This document shows positions 52,335-61,777 of a stretch of 64,000 nt of DNA, in pieces. Numbering within the stretch: position 1 is the stretch's first letter; every line of letters begins with the position of its first letter. A program made the position numbers and the translations under genes. The stretch lies in assembly GCF_036880985.1 (NCBI RefSeq), contig NZ_JBAJNO010000001.1:1-64000 (forward strand), read 5' to 3'. The notes beneath the pieces were generated by a model. That model did not search any database, was not told where the DNA came from, and saw only the letters and a list, made by a program, of their open reading frames with translations. This DNA is from Limibacter armeniacum (GTDB lineage: Bacteria; Bacteroidota; Bacteroidia; Cytophagales; Flammeovirgaceae).

Positions 52335-52365
52335 GATGGTTATAAATTTGAATATGTTCTATACG

Positions 52366-52422
52366 CATGTGGTGTCTTAGCATGTACAAGAATTGCCGTT
52401 CACTGTACATGCAACACCCATG
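52366..52422. promoter_or_regulatory. Long stem-loop in leader of DUF4623 gene
   Basis: GCATGTACA (52380-52388) and its exact complement TGTACATGC (52404-52412) form a 9-bp inner stem with a 15-nt loop. CATG and GGTGT outside pair with ACACC and CATG (to 52422) to extend it. It lies 32-88 bp upstream of the ATG, where a regulatory leader or operator would be. Confidence 0.5.
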
Positions 52423-52574
52423 TTTGTTATAGTGAGTCAACATGACTGAATTTGTAACCACCTGTTTATTTATTTTTTACACTCATTTACATTTAAGTTT
52501 GTGTAAGTGATTGATTGTTAGTGTATAATTCTTGAGTTTTAATTGTAAAAAATACATCTTAGCGGGTCGGGGGA

Positions 52575-52606
52575 AATAAAAAAAGCTACCTTTTGGGTAG
52601 CCTTTT
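52575..52606 (-). terminator. Intrinsic terminator of second GHL10 gene
   Basis: GCTACC (52585-52590) pairs with GGTAGC (52596-52601), flanked by A- and T-rich runs. On the minus strand a run of seven T follows, 40 bp beyond the stop at 52645. Confidence 0.88.
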
Positions 52607-52644
52607 CAACAAAACAGTATAGGTAATTCAACGCTATTCTAACT

Positions 52645-53850
52645 TTATCTTTTTGCCTGAAGGTAAGTAGGAAACTGTACTTCGGTTTCAGCGTAACGCT
52701 GCTTTATAATGTCTTTGTATTTATGAAGTCCTTCATAGAAAAAATACACTTCACCTTGACAACCTAACTGACGGTTTGCCTCTAGCATCTGCTCAAAAAA
52801 CGCTTCTTCAGGCATTTTCTCTCCAGCTTTGATCAGCATACCCGGATAAAATATATGTCTCCTGTCTTTGACAATGTAATCCAGTGAAGCCTCAACTGTG
52901 GACTTATAAAAATTAATATCATATCGGTAGCATTGAGGAACAATAAGGTCTACATACCCTTGGTTGACCCAAGTAGGCCAGTCCTGCAAATACTCCTCCT
53001 TTGACCATGGATATACAGAAGGAGCCATGGAGACGATACAGTTTGGATCAGATGACTTTACTTGCTTGTAGAGTCTTTCCATAAACTTATTGAGTCGCTC
53101 AGCTCTCCAGTTGACCCACTCAAAGTCTTTGTAGTAAGCGGGAGGTTCCTGTCCAAAGTGCTCTTTTTTGTACGCTTCAATCACTGAAGGATTGTAGCCG
53201 CCTGTGGTAGGCATGGCTGGCAGACGGTCATCTCCCTGAATGCCATCCACATCATATTTTTGAACGACTTCCAATACCAAGGATAGCATAAAGTCCTGTA
53301 CTTCAGTATCCAGAGCATTCATCCAGTCGAAGCCATTTTTGGTTACGAGCTTACCGTCATGTGTCAGAGATGCCCATTCCGGCTTTTTCTGTATCAGGAT
53401 ACCACCCTGATTTTGGTAGGATGACGAGAACCCGAATTCAAACCAAGCAAAAACCTTGATCCCTTTGGCATGTGCGGCCTCAATCATTTCCTTCAGTGGA
53501 TCCCTTCCGGAATTTTCAGGGTCAAGTACAGGGTCAATTTCTACACCGGTAAATTTTTTCATTACCTCTGATCGGTACATGGTGCTAGCCTTGTTCCAAG
53601 TCACCATAAAGATGGAGTTGATTCCAAGCTCTGCACAGAGGTTTACCGCTTCTTCTATATTCTCTTTTGAGTAAAGCACTTCACTAGCCACATTGGTAAC
53701 CCAAACTCCCCTTACAGCTTCAGTAGGGGCAACAGCTTCTTGTTTATCCGCTTGAATTGTGGTATTGCTGCCCATTTGTTTACAGCTTGTAGCAGCCAGA
53801 AGTATTATGATCAGAACCTGGATGTGTTGCCTTAGTTTCTTTTGCATCAT
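52645..53850 (-). CDS. GHL10 (DUF187) glycosidase-like lipoprotein
   Basis: A 401-residue lipoprotein with lipobox LAATSC (Cys23). The whole mature part is one GHL10 barrel (about 45-395), with RGVWVTNVASE, KGIKVFAWFEFGF, KYDVDGIQGDDRLP and PQCYRYDINF. It is a close paralogue of the C-terminal half of the 48640 product but lacks the DUF5018 modules. Both would act on glycan outside the inner membrane. The gene is divergent from the STN-SusC gene across a 434-bp promoter region. Substrate not known. Confidence 0.91.
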   Translation of the reverse strand: MMQKKLRQHIQVLIIILLAATSCKQMGSNTTIQADKQEAVAPTEAVRGVWVTNVASEVLYSKENIEEAVNLCAELGINSIFMVTWNKASTMYRSEVMKKFTGVEIDPVLDPENSGRDPLKEMIEAAHAKGIKVFAWFEFGFSSSYQNQGGILIQKKPEWASLTHDGKLVTKNGFDWMNALDTEVQDFMLSLVLEVVQKYDVDGIQGDDRLPAMPTTGGYNPSVIEAYKKEHFGQEPPAYYKDFEWVNWRAERLNKFMERLYKQVKSSDPNCIVSMAPSVYPWSKEEYLQDWPTWVNQGYVDLIVPQCYRYDINFYKSTVEASLDYIVKDRRHIFYPGMLIKAGEKMPEEAFFEQMLEANRQLGCQGEVYFFYEGLHKYKDIIKQRYAETEVQFPTYLQAKR

Positions 53851-54284
53851 TGACCTGTCAAATTGGATGGTTGAAATAAACTTTATACAGAAGAGCCTTT
53901 TAGAACATTCCTGTACTCAATTCTGATACAATAAATTTAATTGTCATTTGAACGGTTGAATTGGATAACTGCTACAAGCGTAGTTATATATTGTTGATAG
54001 GTAGTTTGGTGTTTCGCTTTATCAAATTACTTTGATATTTTATCAAAGAAATATTACTCATATCCATTAATCATTGTGTTTTGTTGATGATAATTATAAT
54101 ATTTGGCATATAAGATCTGATCATTATTACGCTTATCTATGTGTCCATGATTAATTTATTAGTTACTTATACACTTAAAATACAATAGGTTAGGTGACCT
54201 TTATTTGTATTGATCTACTCGTTAGTAGCTAAAGAAGTATTACCCTACAAGTAGTCGTTTGACTGGTGATTCTACTGATTTCAA
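53851..54284. promoter_or_regulatory. Divergent promoter region with palindromic operator candidate
   Basis: 434 bp of AT-rich DNA between the GHL10 and SusC genes. CTTTGATA (54030-54037) and its complement TATCAAAG (54041-54048) form a palindrome with a 3-bp spacer, and a third half-site TATCAAA lies at 54020-54026. No gene was seen. The promoter for the SusCD-sigma run must be here. Confidence 0.5.
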
Positions 54285-57200
54285 ATGTTTAAGAGAGCCG
54301 TTAACATATTCAATGGATTTCTGCGCAAAAGCATTTTTTGTGGGCTGATGATCGGTATGTACTCCGCAACCGGTCAAGTACCAGTTTCTTTGTCTAGTCG
54401 CACTTCCGATAACACCCAAAAAGATAAAACGATCGAAGCGCTTTTCAGTCATATTGAAAAGAAGTACAACGTTTCATTTTTCTATATGGAACAAGACCTT
54501 ATGACGGAAAAAGCAATCTCAATTGATACATCTGGGAAAGAACTATCTACAGTATTAGAGGAGATTACAAAGCAGACAGGGTTAGAGTTTCAGGTCAGTC
54601 TTCCCAATATATCGGTGCGTAAAAAATCTGGTGATGCAGCTCAAATACAACATGTATTGGTTAAGGTTACCGATCAGCGTAACATCCCGATTCCGGGCGC
54701 TTACCTACTTGTAGACGGTAAAGTGAAAGGTATTACAGATACAGATGGTATTTACCGACTGAAGTTGAGCGCTGAAGATTCACTTTTGGAAGTAAGAAGT
54801 CTCGGGTTTGTCAGCAGTTTGAAACCTGTGTTGGGTATGTCCAACCTTACGTTTTTTCTGAAGGAAGAAGTTAAAAACTTGGATGAGGTAGTGGTTACGG
54901 CTTTTGGTATTCCTCAAAAAGAAAAAGCCTTGGGCTACTCTGTTGAGCGTATTACGACTAAGCAAATTGACAATACAGTTTATCCTAACCTGACAACGGC
55001 ACTATCAGGCAAATTTTCAGGTCTTCAGGTTGTACAAGGTGGTAGTGGATCACATGGTAGCAACGAGGTGGTTATCAGGGGGTATAATTCTATTAAAGGC
55101 GTCAATAGCCCACTTTATATACTGAATGGGATTCCAATTAATAGCCTGAGTCAGTCAACATTGGAATTGAGTGGTGGCGTCGATTACGGAACGCCTATTC
55201 AACTCCTAAACCTTCAGGATATAGAAAGTATTTCGGTACTGAAAGGGGCTAATGCAGCAGCACTCTATGGAACAAGAGCAGCCAACGGAGTTATTCTTAT
55301 CAATACCAAAAGCCCTTCTACAGGTAAGTTGAGTGCTACATTTTCTATGAGTGGAGCGGTTTCATCTCCTTTGGTATTACCAGCTTACCAGTCAACTTAT
55401 GGAAGAGGAAACCTGGGAAAGCACAGCTATACCTCTGATGGGAAAATTCAACCTTATATGGTAGAAAGCTGGGGTCCTGCTTATGATACCAGAAAATATA
55501 CCCAATGGGACGGAGCAGAAACGGCTTACCGAAATTTTGGAGATCATAACAGCTTCTGGCAGCAGGGAATTCGAGGCAGCTCTACCTTGCAGTTATCTGG
55601 TGGAAGGGACAATTGGATGAATTTTGCATCGGTGAGTTATGAAAGTCAAGAAGGGGTTCAACCGAATAATACTGCACAGTCTTTATTTCTGAATTGGCAT
55701 ACACTTTATAAGTTTTCAGAAAAGCTGAAACTGGAGGTACAAGGCATATATGGGAACCTTTCTGAAAATAATAGACCTAACCTGTCCGCGTCACCAGATA
55801 ACCCTATGTATGCATTGTCTTTATTGCCTACTAGCATTAGTATCAAAAGTCTGGAGCAGTATGAAGACAGTAAGGGATACCCTAGGTTATGGGATGAATC
55901 AAATGTAGCAGCAGGGCAAATATCCTATAATCAGAATCCTTATTGGAGTGTCTATAAAAACAATAACCACGACAGTCAGCATAAACTGTTCGGTTTTGCC
56001 AAACTATTTTACAACCCTAATAAGTGGTTATCTGTCAAGGGAACAATAGGGACAGATTTTAATAAAGTGACACAGTATTTACATACAGCTCTGAACACTG
56101 CCTACAAGGTTTCTTCAGCATCTAATGGAGAGTCATCAAGTATGACAGATGTAGTAGTGAAAGAAAATAGCTATTCACTATTGGCTACAGCTGATAAAGA
56201 CTTCATGGATAGGCTAACCGGAAGCTTTTCGGTAGGTACCTCACTAATGAACTATATGCGGGAAGGTTCCTCGATTAATACAGCTAGCACTGTTTCTGGA
56301 AGTAATGAGCTAGGTAGTGAGCCTTATGCAGCACAAGAGATCTTTGAGCATAAGCAAATTCAGTCTGTATATGCGTTTGGTAGGGTATCATGGGACAATA
56401 TTTTATTTCTTGATCTGACAGGAAGAAATGACTGGTCTTCTACATTACCAGCTTCAAATCGTTCATTCTTTTACCCATCTATCAGTGGAAGTTGGTTAGT
56501 AGCAGAAACCTTTGGAATAAATAACCACTTTCTCAATTACCTAAAACTGAGGTCTTCTTGGGCAAAGGCAGGTAATGATGCACCTCCGTATAGGTTGGAG
56601 CTCATATATAATACTGGGCCTGGACATTTAGGACAGCCTTATGGGTATTATAGTCCAAGAGAACCCAATTATGACTTAAAGCCTGAGATTACCACATCGG
56701 TGGAGTTTGGTGGTGATGTTGGTCTTTTCAATAATAGGGTACAGGCTTCTTTTACTTATTATCATTCCATCACCGGAAATCAGATTGTTGCCACACCTGT
56801 AGCACCGTCTTACGGTTTTATTGAGAAAAATATCAATGCTGGAGAGGTACAGAACCGAGGTATTGAGTTGAACCTTCATTGGGACCTTTTAAAAAGAAAG
56901 GAAATCCAATGGGACTGGACTTTCAATTTCAATGCGAACAGGTCAAAGGTGTTGTCATTGGCTAAGAATGTGGAGAGCATTCAGCTGACAAATATTGAAG
57001 GGCTTTCAGTAGAGACAAGAGTAGGAGAGCCATATGGACAAATAGTAGGCAATGCATACTTACGGGATGAAGAAGGGAATATTGTCGTTATGGGAGATGG
57101 ACCCAATAAGGGTTTGCCAGTAATGAGTGAAGAAAAGCAAGTATTGGGAAATTATGCGCCAGACTGGACAGGAAGCTTGGCAACTAATTTTAAGTTGGGA

Positions 57201-57806
57201 AATTTTGATATCTCTTGTTTGCTGGATACCCGAATGGGAGGAGAGATTTTCTCATTTACGAACATGTTGCTTTCAGGTAATGGAAAAGGAGAGTGGACTG
57301 AGAAAGGTAGAGAACGATGGTATGAATCTGAAAATATGCGAAAGGAGCTTGGGTATACTTCCTCTGAATGGAATCCAGTAGGGGGACACTTGGTAGAAGG
57401 AGTGTTAGCGTATCAGAATCCTAATTATGATAGTGAGATTGGAAATGAATCTCCCTATATCTTTACAAAAGAAGCAAACGGTCAATATGTAGATCCACAA
57501 CGATATTGGTCAACAATATCGGCAAGAGGAGGAAGAGCCATCCACGAGGCATTTGTGTATGATGCAAGTTTTATAAGAATCAAGGAGTTATCAGTAGGTT
57601 ACACATTTTCCAATAAGCGACTGGAGAGAACAAATCTTGACTATTTAAGGATATCCTTGGTGGCGAGCAACTTACAATACTTGTATCGGAAAGCTCCGGG
57701 AATAGATCCTGATGCCGTACTGAAATTTGAAAATGCAATTGGAATTGAGAGGTATTCGCATCCAACCGCAAGGAGCGTTGGTGTTTCGATTACTGGAAAG
57801 TTTTGA
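54285..57806 (+). CDS. SusC/RagA TonB-linked receptor with STN signalling domain
   Basis: A 1173-residue outer-membrane transporter. After the signal (about 1-30) comes an STN secretin/TonB N-terminal domain (about 47-112, with KTIEALFSHIEKKYNVSFFY). A carboxypeptidase-regulatory-like domain (120-192), TonB-box-like LDEVVVTAFG (199-208), plug and beta-barrel follow. STN domains signal substrate binding to a FecR anti-sigma factor, and both FecR and an ECF sigma factor lie downstream. SusD starts 3 bp after the stop. The substrate is unknown but may be the glycan treated by the neighbouring hydrolases. Confidence 0.96.
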   Translation: MFKRAVNIFNGFLRKSIFCGLMIGMYSATGQVPVSLSSRTSDNTQKDKTIEALFSHIEKKYNVSFFYMEQDLMTEKAISIDTSGKELSTVLEEITKQTGLEFQVSLPNISVRKKSGDAAQIQHVLVKVTDQRNIPIPGAYLLVDGKVKGITDTDGIYRLKLSAEDSLLEVRSLGFVSSLKPVLGMSNLTFFLKEEVKNLDEVVVTAFGIPQKEKALGYSVERITTKQIDNTVYPNLTTALSGKFSGLQVVQGGSGSHGSNEVVIRGYNSIKGVNSPLYILNGIPINSLSQSTLELSGGVDYGTPIQLLNLQDIESISVLKGANAAALYGTRAANGVILINTKSPSTGKLSATFSMSGAVSSPLVLPAYQSTYGRGNLGKHSYTSDGKIQPYMVESWGPAYDTRKYTQWDGAETAYRNFGDHNSFWQQGIRGSSTLQLSGGRDNWMNFASVSYESQEGVQPNNTAQSLFLNWHTLYKFSEKLKLEVQGIYGNLSENNRPNLSASPDNPMYALSLLPTSISIKSLEQYEDSKGYPRLWDESNVAAGQISYNQNPYWSVYKNNNHDSQHKLFGFAKLFYNPNKWLSVKGTIGTDFNKVTQYLHTALNTAYKVSSASNGESSSMTDVVVKENSYSLLATADKDFMDRLTGSFSVGTSLMNYMREGSSINTASTVSGSNELGSEPYAAQEIFEHKQIQSVYAFGRVSWDNILFLDLTGRNDWSSTLPASNRSFFYPSISGSWLVAETFGINNHFLNYLKLRSSWAKAGNDAPPYRLELIYNTGPGHLGQPYGYYSPREPNYDLKPEITTSVEFGGDVGLFNNRVQASFTYYHSITGNQIVATPVAPSYGFIEKNINAGEVQNRGIELNLHWDLLKRKEIQWDWTFNFNANRSKVLSLAKNVESIQLTNIEGLSVETRVGEPYGQIVGNAYLRDEEGNIVVMGDGPNKGLPVMSEEKQVLGNYAPDWTGSLATNFKLGNFDISCLLDTRMGGEIFSFTNMLLSGNGKGEWTEKGRERWYESENMRKELGYTSSEWNPVGGHLVEGVLAYQNPNYDSEIGNESPYIFTKEANGQYVDPQRYWSTISARGGRAIHEAFVYDASFIRIKELSVGYTFSNKRLERTNLDYLRISLVASNLQYLYRKAPGIDPDAVLKFENAIGIERYSHPTARSVGVSITGKF

Positions 57807-57809
57807 ATT

Positions 57810-59540
57810 ATGATAAGGACATATACACTAGGTATTAGTTGGTTGGTAGCAAGTGGTCTGTTGTTATCTATGCTGTTGGGGGCTTGTACAGGACATTTTG
57901 ATGAGATTAATACCAGTAAGACAGGTATGACCGAGCTGGAACCTGAACCTATCTTTACCCGAAGCTTGAGACTGGGGAGTTTGGACTATACCTATTATCA
58001 GCGTATGCAACAGCTGTATGTCAACTTTTACTCTCAGTATTATGCCAACTTCAAGGAGGGTTGGTATACAGATTCATATTACTATAATGATGAGTGGGCT
58101 GACTATTTTTGGAATGGGAACTATGCAGATAAGTATGGAAGCTTCCTGAGTTATGCTCACCATGCAGCTTACTTGTCAAGAGAAAGTGACCAGTCCAAAA
58201 AAGAAGCTTGTGCCATGATCTGGGAGGTATTTCTATTGCATAGGGTAACTGATATTTGGGGTGATATTCCTTATTCACAAGCTTTTGGAGAAAACATTAG
58301 TCCTGCCTTTGACACCCAAAAGCAGGTGTATGAACAGATGCTTGACAAATTGGTAATGGCATTGGACATGTTACCAAAAGAAGATCCTAATGTAGAGTGG
58401 GGAGCTGCCGATATACTTTTCAATGATGATCTTGGACAGTGGAGAAGGTTTGCTCAATCCATGATCTTGAAGCTGGCAATAAGAGTTAGCAATGTAGCAC
58501 CGGAAATGACGATGCAGTACATCAAGAAGATGGATCAGTATGAACTGTTACAGTCCAATGAGCATTCTGTAAAAATGCAGGTAATGGCAGAAGGCGGCAA
58601 TGAGCGAAACCAAAACCCTATCATGTGGATAGATAAATTTGATGAGTATAGGGTCAGTAAATATTTGGTAGATAGACTCAAGTCACTCAATGACCCTAGA
58701 TTGGAAAAAATGGCTGATCCAGTGCAATACTATGTTGACCAATTACGTAGCTTGCTTTCAGCGGTTCATGAATATGCTGATAATTCAGTTTCTGCTGATC
58801 TTTATACTGATTTGGAGCGTCAACTGATCAAGAGTTATATGGAGTTATTGCTTCAAAGAGATGGTATTAGTGAAACTGGGAAGCAAGGCATTGAGACGAT
58901 TGAAGCTTTTGTCACTTCTTTGGTAGAACGTTCTTCTTCAACACTTTTGAAAAACAAACTGGAGACGTTTAACAATGAGAAAGGAGAATTATATAAAGGA
59001 ATGATTAATGGAGTGTCTCCTGATCAGTTGGTTCATTATGAGAAAAATAGATATTCCAGAACCAGTAGTTTGATGATAGCACCTGATTACCCTACTTACC
59101 TATACTTATATGCAGAAGTATGCTTTCTCCAAGCAGAAGCTTGCTTAAAAGGGTGGTTATCAGGTAATGCTGAACAACATTACCAAAATGGTATCAGAGC
59201 CTCCATGGAGATGTTTAATATTGGGGAGGCTGAAGTGGATGATTACCTTAGAACTGAGGCAGGTAAACTAACCTCTACCAATGCTTTGGAGCAAATCATT
59301 ACCCAGAAATGGATAGCCAATATCAATAATGGCTTCGAGTCTTGGGCAGAGTACCGTAGAACTGGCTACCCAAGTTTATATACAGTTCCTTCAGGAGGTG
59401 AAACAGGTGGAAAAATGCCACAGCGATTAAAGTATCCTTCAACTGAAAAAACACTTAATGGTGAAAGTGTATCAGCAGCAACACAAAGGATTGGTGGAGA
59501 TTTGATGACAACAAAATTATGGTGGGCAGGAGGAAAATAA
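57810..59540 (+). CDS. SusD/RagB-type lipoprotein (SusD-like_2)
   Basis: A 576-residue lipoprotein with lipobox MLLGAC (Cys26). It opens TGHFDEINTSKTGMTELEPEPIFTRSL and has the SusD TPR-like helices (WEVFLLHRVTDIWGDIPYSQAF) and the C-terminal TQRIGGDLMTTKLWW. A loop of about 80 extra residues (roughly 310-390) lies between the two helical halves; it is larger than in the SusD at 35503. It works with the STN-SusC as the capture lid. The ATG is 3 bp after the SusC stop, so the pair is translationally coupled. Confidence 0.95.
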   Translation: MIRTYTLGISWLVASGLLLSMLLGACTGHFDEINTSKTGMTELEPEPIFTRSLRLGSLDYTYYQRMQQLYVNFYSQYYANFKEGWYTDSYYYNDEWADYFWNGNYADKYGSFLSYAHHAAYLSRESDQSKKEACAMIWEVFLLHRVTDIWGDIPYSQAFGENISPAFDTQKQVYEQMLDKLVMALDMLPKEDPNVEWGAADILFNDDLGQWRRFAQSMILKLAIRVSNVAPEMTMQYIKKMDQYELLQSNEHSVKMQVMAEGGNERNQNPIMWIDKFDEYRVSKYLVDRLKSLNDPRLEKMADPVQYYVDQLRSLLSAVHEYADNSVSADLYTDLERQLIKSYMELLLQRDGISETGKQGIETIEAFVTSLVERSSSTLLKNKLETFNNEKGELYKGMINGVSPDQLVHYEKNRYSRTSSLMIAPDYPTYLYLYAEVCFLQAEACLKGWLSGNAEQHYQNGIRASMEMFNIGEAEVDDYLRTEAGKLTSTNALEQIITQKWIANINNGFESWAEYRRTGYPSLYTVPSGGETGGKMPQRLKYPSTEKTLNGESVSAATQRIGGDLMTTKLWWAGGK

Positions 59541-59752
59541 TTAAGTTGCAAATATTGAAAAACCTCCTCTTCTGTTGTGCTGGCTTGAATAATAAATCCA
59601 ATTGTATATCTGATTATTTATATGAAAATGATTAAAATGTAAGTCGAAAATGATATTATTTTTATTGGAGATTAACGCGTTCATTTTTAGAGTGAAAATA
59701 AATAGGCAGGTATTGTATTTAAAATAAGTGAGATATAGATCCCCTTTTGAGA

Positions 59753-60361
59753 ATGAAAATAAAAACTACTTACAATAATAAAACTGACCAAGAGATTTGG
59801 GGGAAACTAAGGGAAGGTGATAAAGAGGCATTTGAATTTATCTTTAAAAGCTACTATCCTGTTTTGATGGGATATGGAGTAAAGATTTCAAAAGATGAAG
59901 CTTTAACCAAGGATACAGTTCAGGAGCTTTTCTGTAAACTATGGAATAACAGGGTGAAGTTAAGCGATGTACGGTCTATTGAAAGTTATTTGTTGCGATC
60001 CATGCGAAACAACATTATCAGAGCACTTTCAAAAGATGGTAAGCTGGTGGATATTGATGAAAATCAACCTACTGAAGTGGCACAATCGCATGAGAAGGAA
60101 ATGATAAATGAAGAACAGTCTGAGAGTCTCTCTAAAAACATTAGCTTGGCAATGGATAAATTGAGTGGCAGACAACGAGAGGCTGTTTATCTCAAATATT
60201 ACAAGGGGTTGAGTTATGAGGAAATTTCAGAGATTATGGGCTTGCAGTATCAGTCTGTAAGAAATGTGATACATCGGGCAATCAACGTGTTGAGGAAGGA
60301 AAACCTGAAAGATAAGTGTTTCATGATTATGTTATGGGTTCTCACATTTCCCTTTTTGTAA
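59753..60361 (+). CDS. ECF RNA polymerase sigma factor
   Basis: A 202-residue sigma-70 factor of the extracytoplasmic-function type. I take the ATG at 59753; an upstream TTG would add two residues. Region 2 has EAFEFIFKSYYPVLMGYG and TVQELFCKLWNN, and region 4 has LSGRQREAVYLKYYKGLSYEEISEIMG. The last 15 residues are strikingly hydrophobic (FMIMLWVLTFPFL). It should drive transcription when released by the FecR protein at 60471. It follows SusD by 212 bp, so it may have its own promoter. Confidence 0.94.
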   Translation: MKIKTTYNNKTDQEIWGKLREGDKEAFEFIFKSYYPVLMGYGVKISKDEALTKDTVQELFCKLWNNRVKLSDVRSIESYLLRSMRNNIIRALSKDGKLVDIDENQPTEVAQSHEKEMINEEQSESLSKNISLAMDKLSGRQREAVYLKYYKGLSYEEISEIMGLQYQSVRNVIHRAINVLRKENLKDKCFMIMLWVLTFPFL

Positions 60362-60470
60362 AGATTTCAACTCAGTATGAGTACAAATCCAAAAATAATA
60401 ATTCTTTATACTAAAAGAGATAAAGTATTAATTTTGGATTCAAGCCCAAAATTGATTCAAAATAGAAACA

Positions 60471-61523
60471 ATGAAATATACAGAATATAGTACGGATGAT
60501 TTTTTGATGGATGACTACTTCCTTTCAGCCATGAAGGGAAAAGATCCTGAAGCTAAAAAGTTTTGGGATAAATGGGTCAGTGACCATCCTGAAAAAAAAG
60601 AAGAAGTAGACGAGGCCGTATCGCTACTTCAAGTAATGGATCAAGATTTTGAGTTGCTTAAGGATAAGTATACGCAGGATGTGGAGAGCGAGTGGGATTT
60701 TATCCGACAGCAGACCATTGATGTGGAAGATACCTATCAGGCAACATTTACAGCGGACAAAAACAAAAGTGGACTCCCTAAATATTGGGGATATATAGCA
60801 GCAGCATCTGTCTTGCTATTAGTAGGAATGTGGTTTACTTTCAATCAACGCAATGCGGATGAGGTAATTACCACACCAAGTATAGCCTTGGTGGAGAAGA
60901 CCGTAGCAAGAGGAATTGAAGAAGTTAAGTTGGCAGATGGCTCGATTGTCACATTGAAGGCAGGTAGTACGCTGAAGTACCCAGCAGTCTATACCAACAA
61001 TAAAAGAAATGTAGAGCTAGTGGGTGAGGCCTATTTTGATATTGCAAAGGACCCGAAGAGACCATTTACGGTATTTGCCGGTAATGTTGAGACAGTTGTA
61101 CATGGAACTCAGTTTAATGTCGCTGCTTATGCAACTGATGAGGATGTAAAGGTATCATTGGTAGAGGGTAGCGTAAGTGTGAAATCTGATCAGGTAGATG
61201 TAAAGTTGGTGCCAGGTAAACAGTTTATTTATAACCGTTCAACCAAAGCAGAACAAATAGTTGACTTTGACCCAGAAAAAGAGCTGTTGTGGATGCAAAA
61301 AATAATTGTATTTGATAAAAGCAGCCTTAATGATGTAGTGACTGAATTAGAAAGGTGGTACGGTGTGAAAGTGACTTTAATCGGAAGTCAAAATAAAAAT
61401 GACGCACAGTTTACTGGGAAGTTCGATACCTCATCATTAAATAACATATTAGATAATATCTGTTTTTCACTTAATGCAAAGTATGAAGTAAACGGGAAGG
61501 AAGTGAAAATTATACTTCAGTAA
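60471..61523 (+). CDS. FecR-family anti-sigma factor
   Basis: A 350-residue inner-membrane protein. The N-terminal cytoplasmic part (about 1-103) binds sigma. A single transmembrane helix (about 106-124, YIAAASVLLLVGMWF) and the periplasmic FecR domain (about 145-245, with VKLADGSIVTLKAGSTLKYP and VELVGEAYFDIAKDP) follow. A DUF4974-type C-terminal domain (about 270-350) would contact the STN domain of the SusC at 54285. It ends the SusCD-sigma run, and a strong terminator follows. Confidence 0.95.
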   Translation: MKYTEYSTDDFLMDDYFLSAMKGKDPEAKKFWDKWVSDHPEKKEEVDEAVSLLQVMDQDFELLKDKYTQDVESEWDFIRQQTIDVEDTYQATFTADKNKSGLPKYWGYIAAASVLLLVGMWFTFNQRNADEVITTPSIALVEKTVARGIEEVKLADGSIVTLKAGSTLKYPAVYTNNKRNVELVGEAYFDIAKDPKRPFTVFAGNVETVVHGTQFNVAAYATDEDVKVSLVEGSVSVKSDQVDVKLVPGKQFIYNRSTKAEQIVDFDPEKELLWMQKIIVFDKSSLNDVVTELERWYGVKVTLIGSQNKNDAQFTGKFDTSSLNNILDNICFSLNAKYEVNGKEVKIILQ

Positions 61524-61563
61524 TAACCCATATTTACAGACGAAATACACTATTAAAAAAATT

Positions 61564-61596
61564 AGCTCTTGATTTTTAGATCAAGAGCTTTTTTTA
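61564..61596 (+). terminator. Intrinsic terminator of sigma/anti-sigma run
   Basis: AGCTCTTGAT (61564-61573) pairs exactly with ATCAAGAGCT (61580-61589), and T residues follow. It lies 40 bp after the FecR stop. Confidence 0.92.
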
Positions 61597-61777
61597 TCTA
61601 GGGATAAATCTCTACACATTAGAATAATGATTGAAGTGCAGTACAAAGACACCAATCTTGGATCTTGATATTAAAGGTCCAAATTGTTGGGAGTATTAGT
61701 AAGACTATTGCTGATCATCTAATGATATATAGTGCTCTTGAAAAAGTTTTTGCCACTCTACATAAAAATATAATTGT

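Larger units (their letters stand above)
52335..52644. other. Intergenic region upstream of DUF4623 gene
   Basis: 310 bp with the leader hairpin at 52366-52422, AT-rich probable promoter DNA, and the terminator of the GHL10 gene at 52575-52606. No gene was seen. Confidence 0.5.

Noticed and set aside
59541-59752. Possible CCTCCT/AGGAGG hairpin at the end of SusD
   Set aside because: The arms are short and 30 bp apart with no T-run, so they were not called as a terminator.
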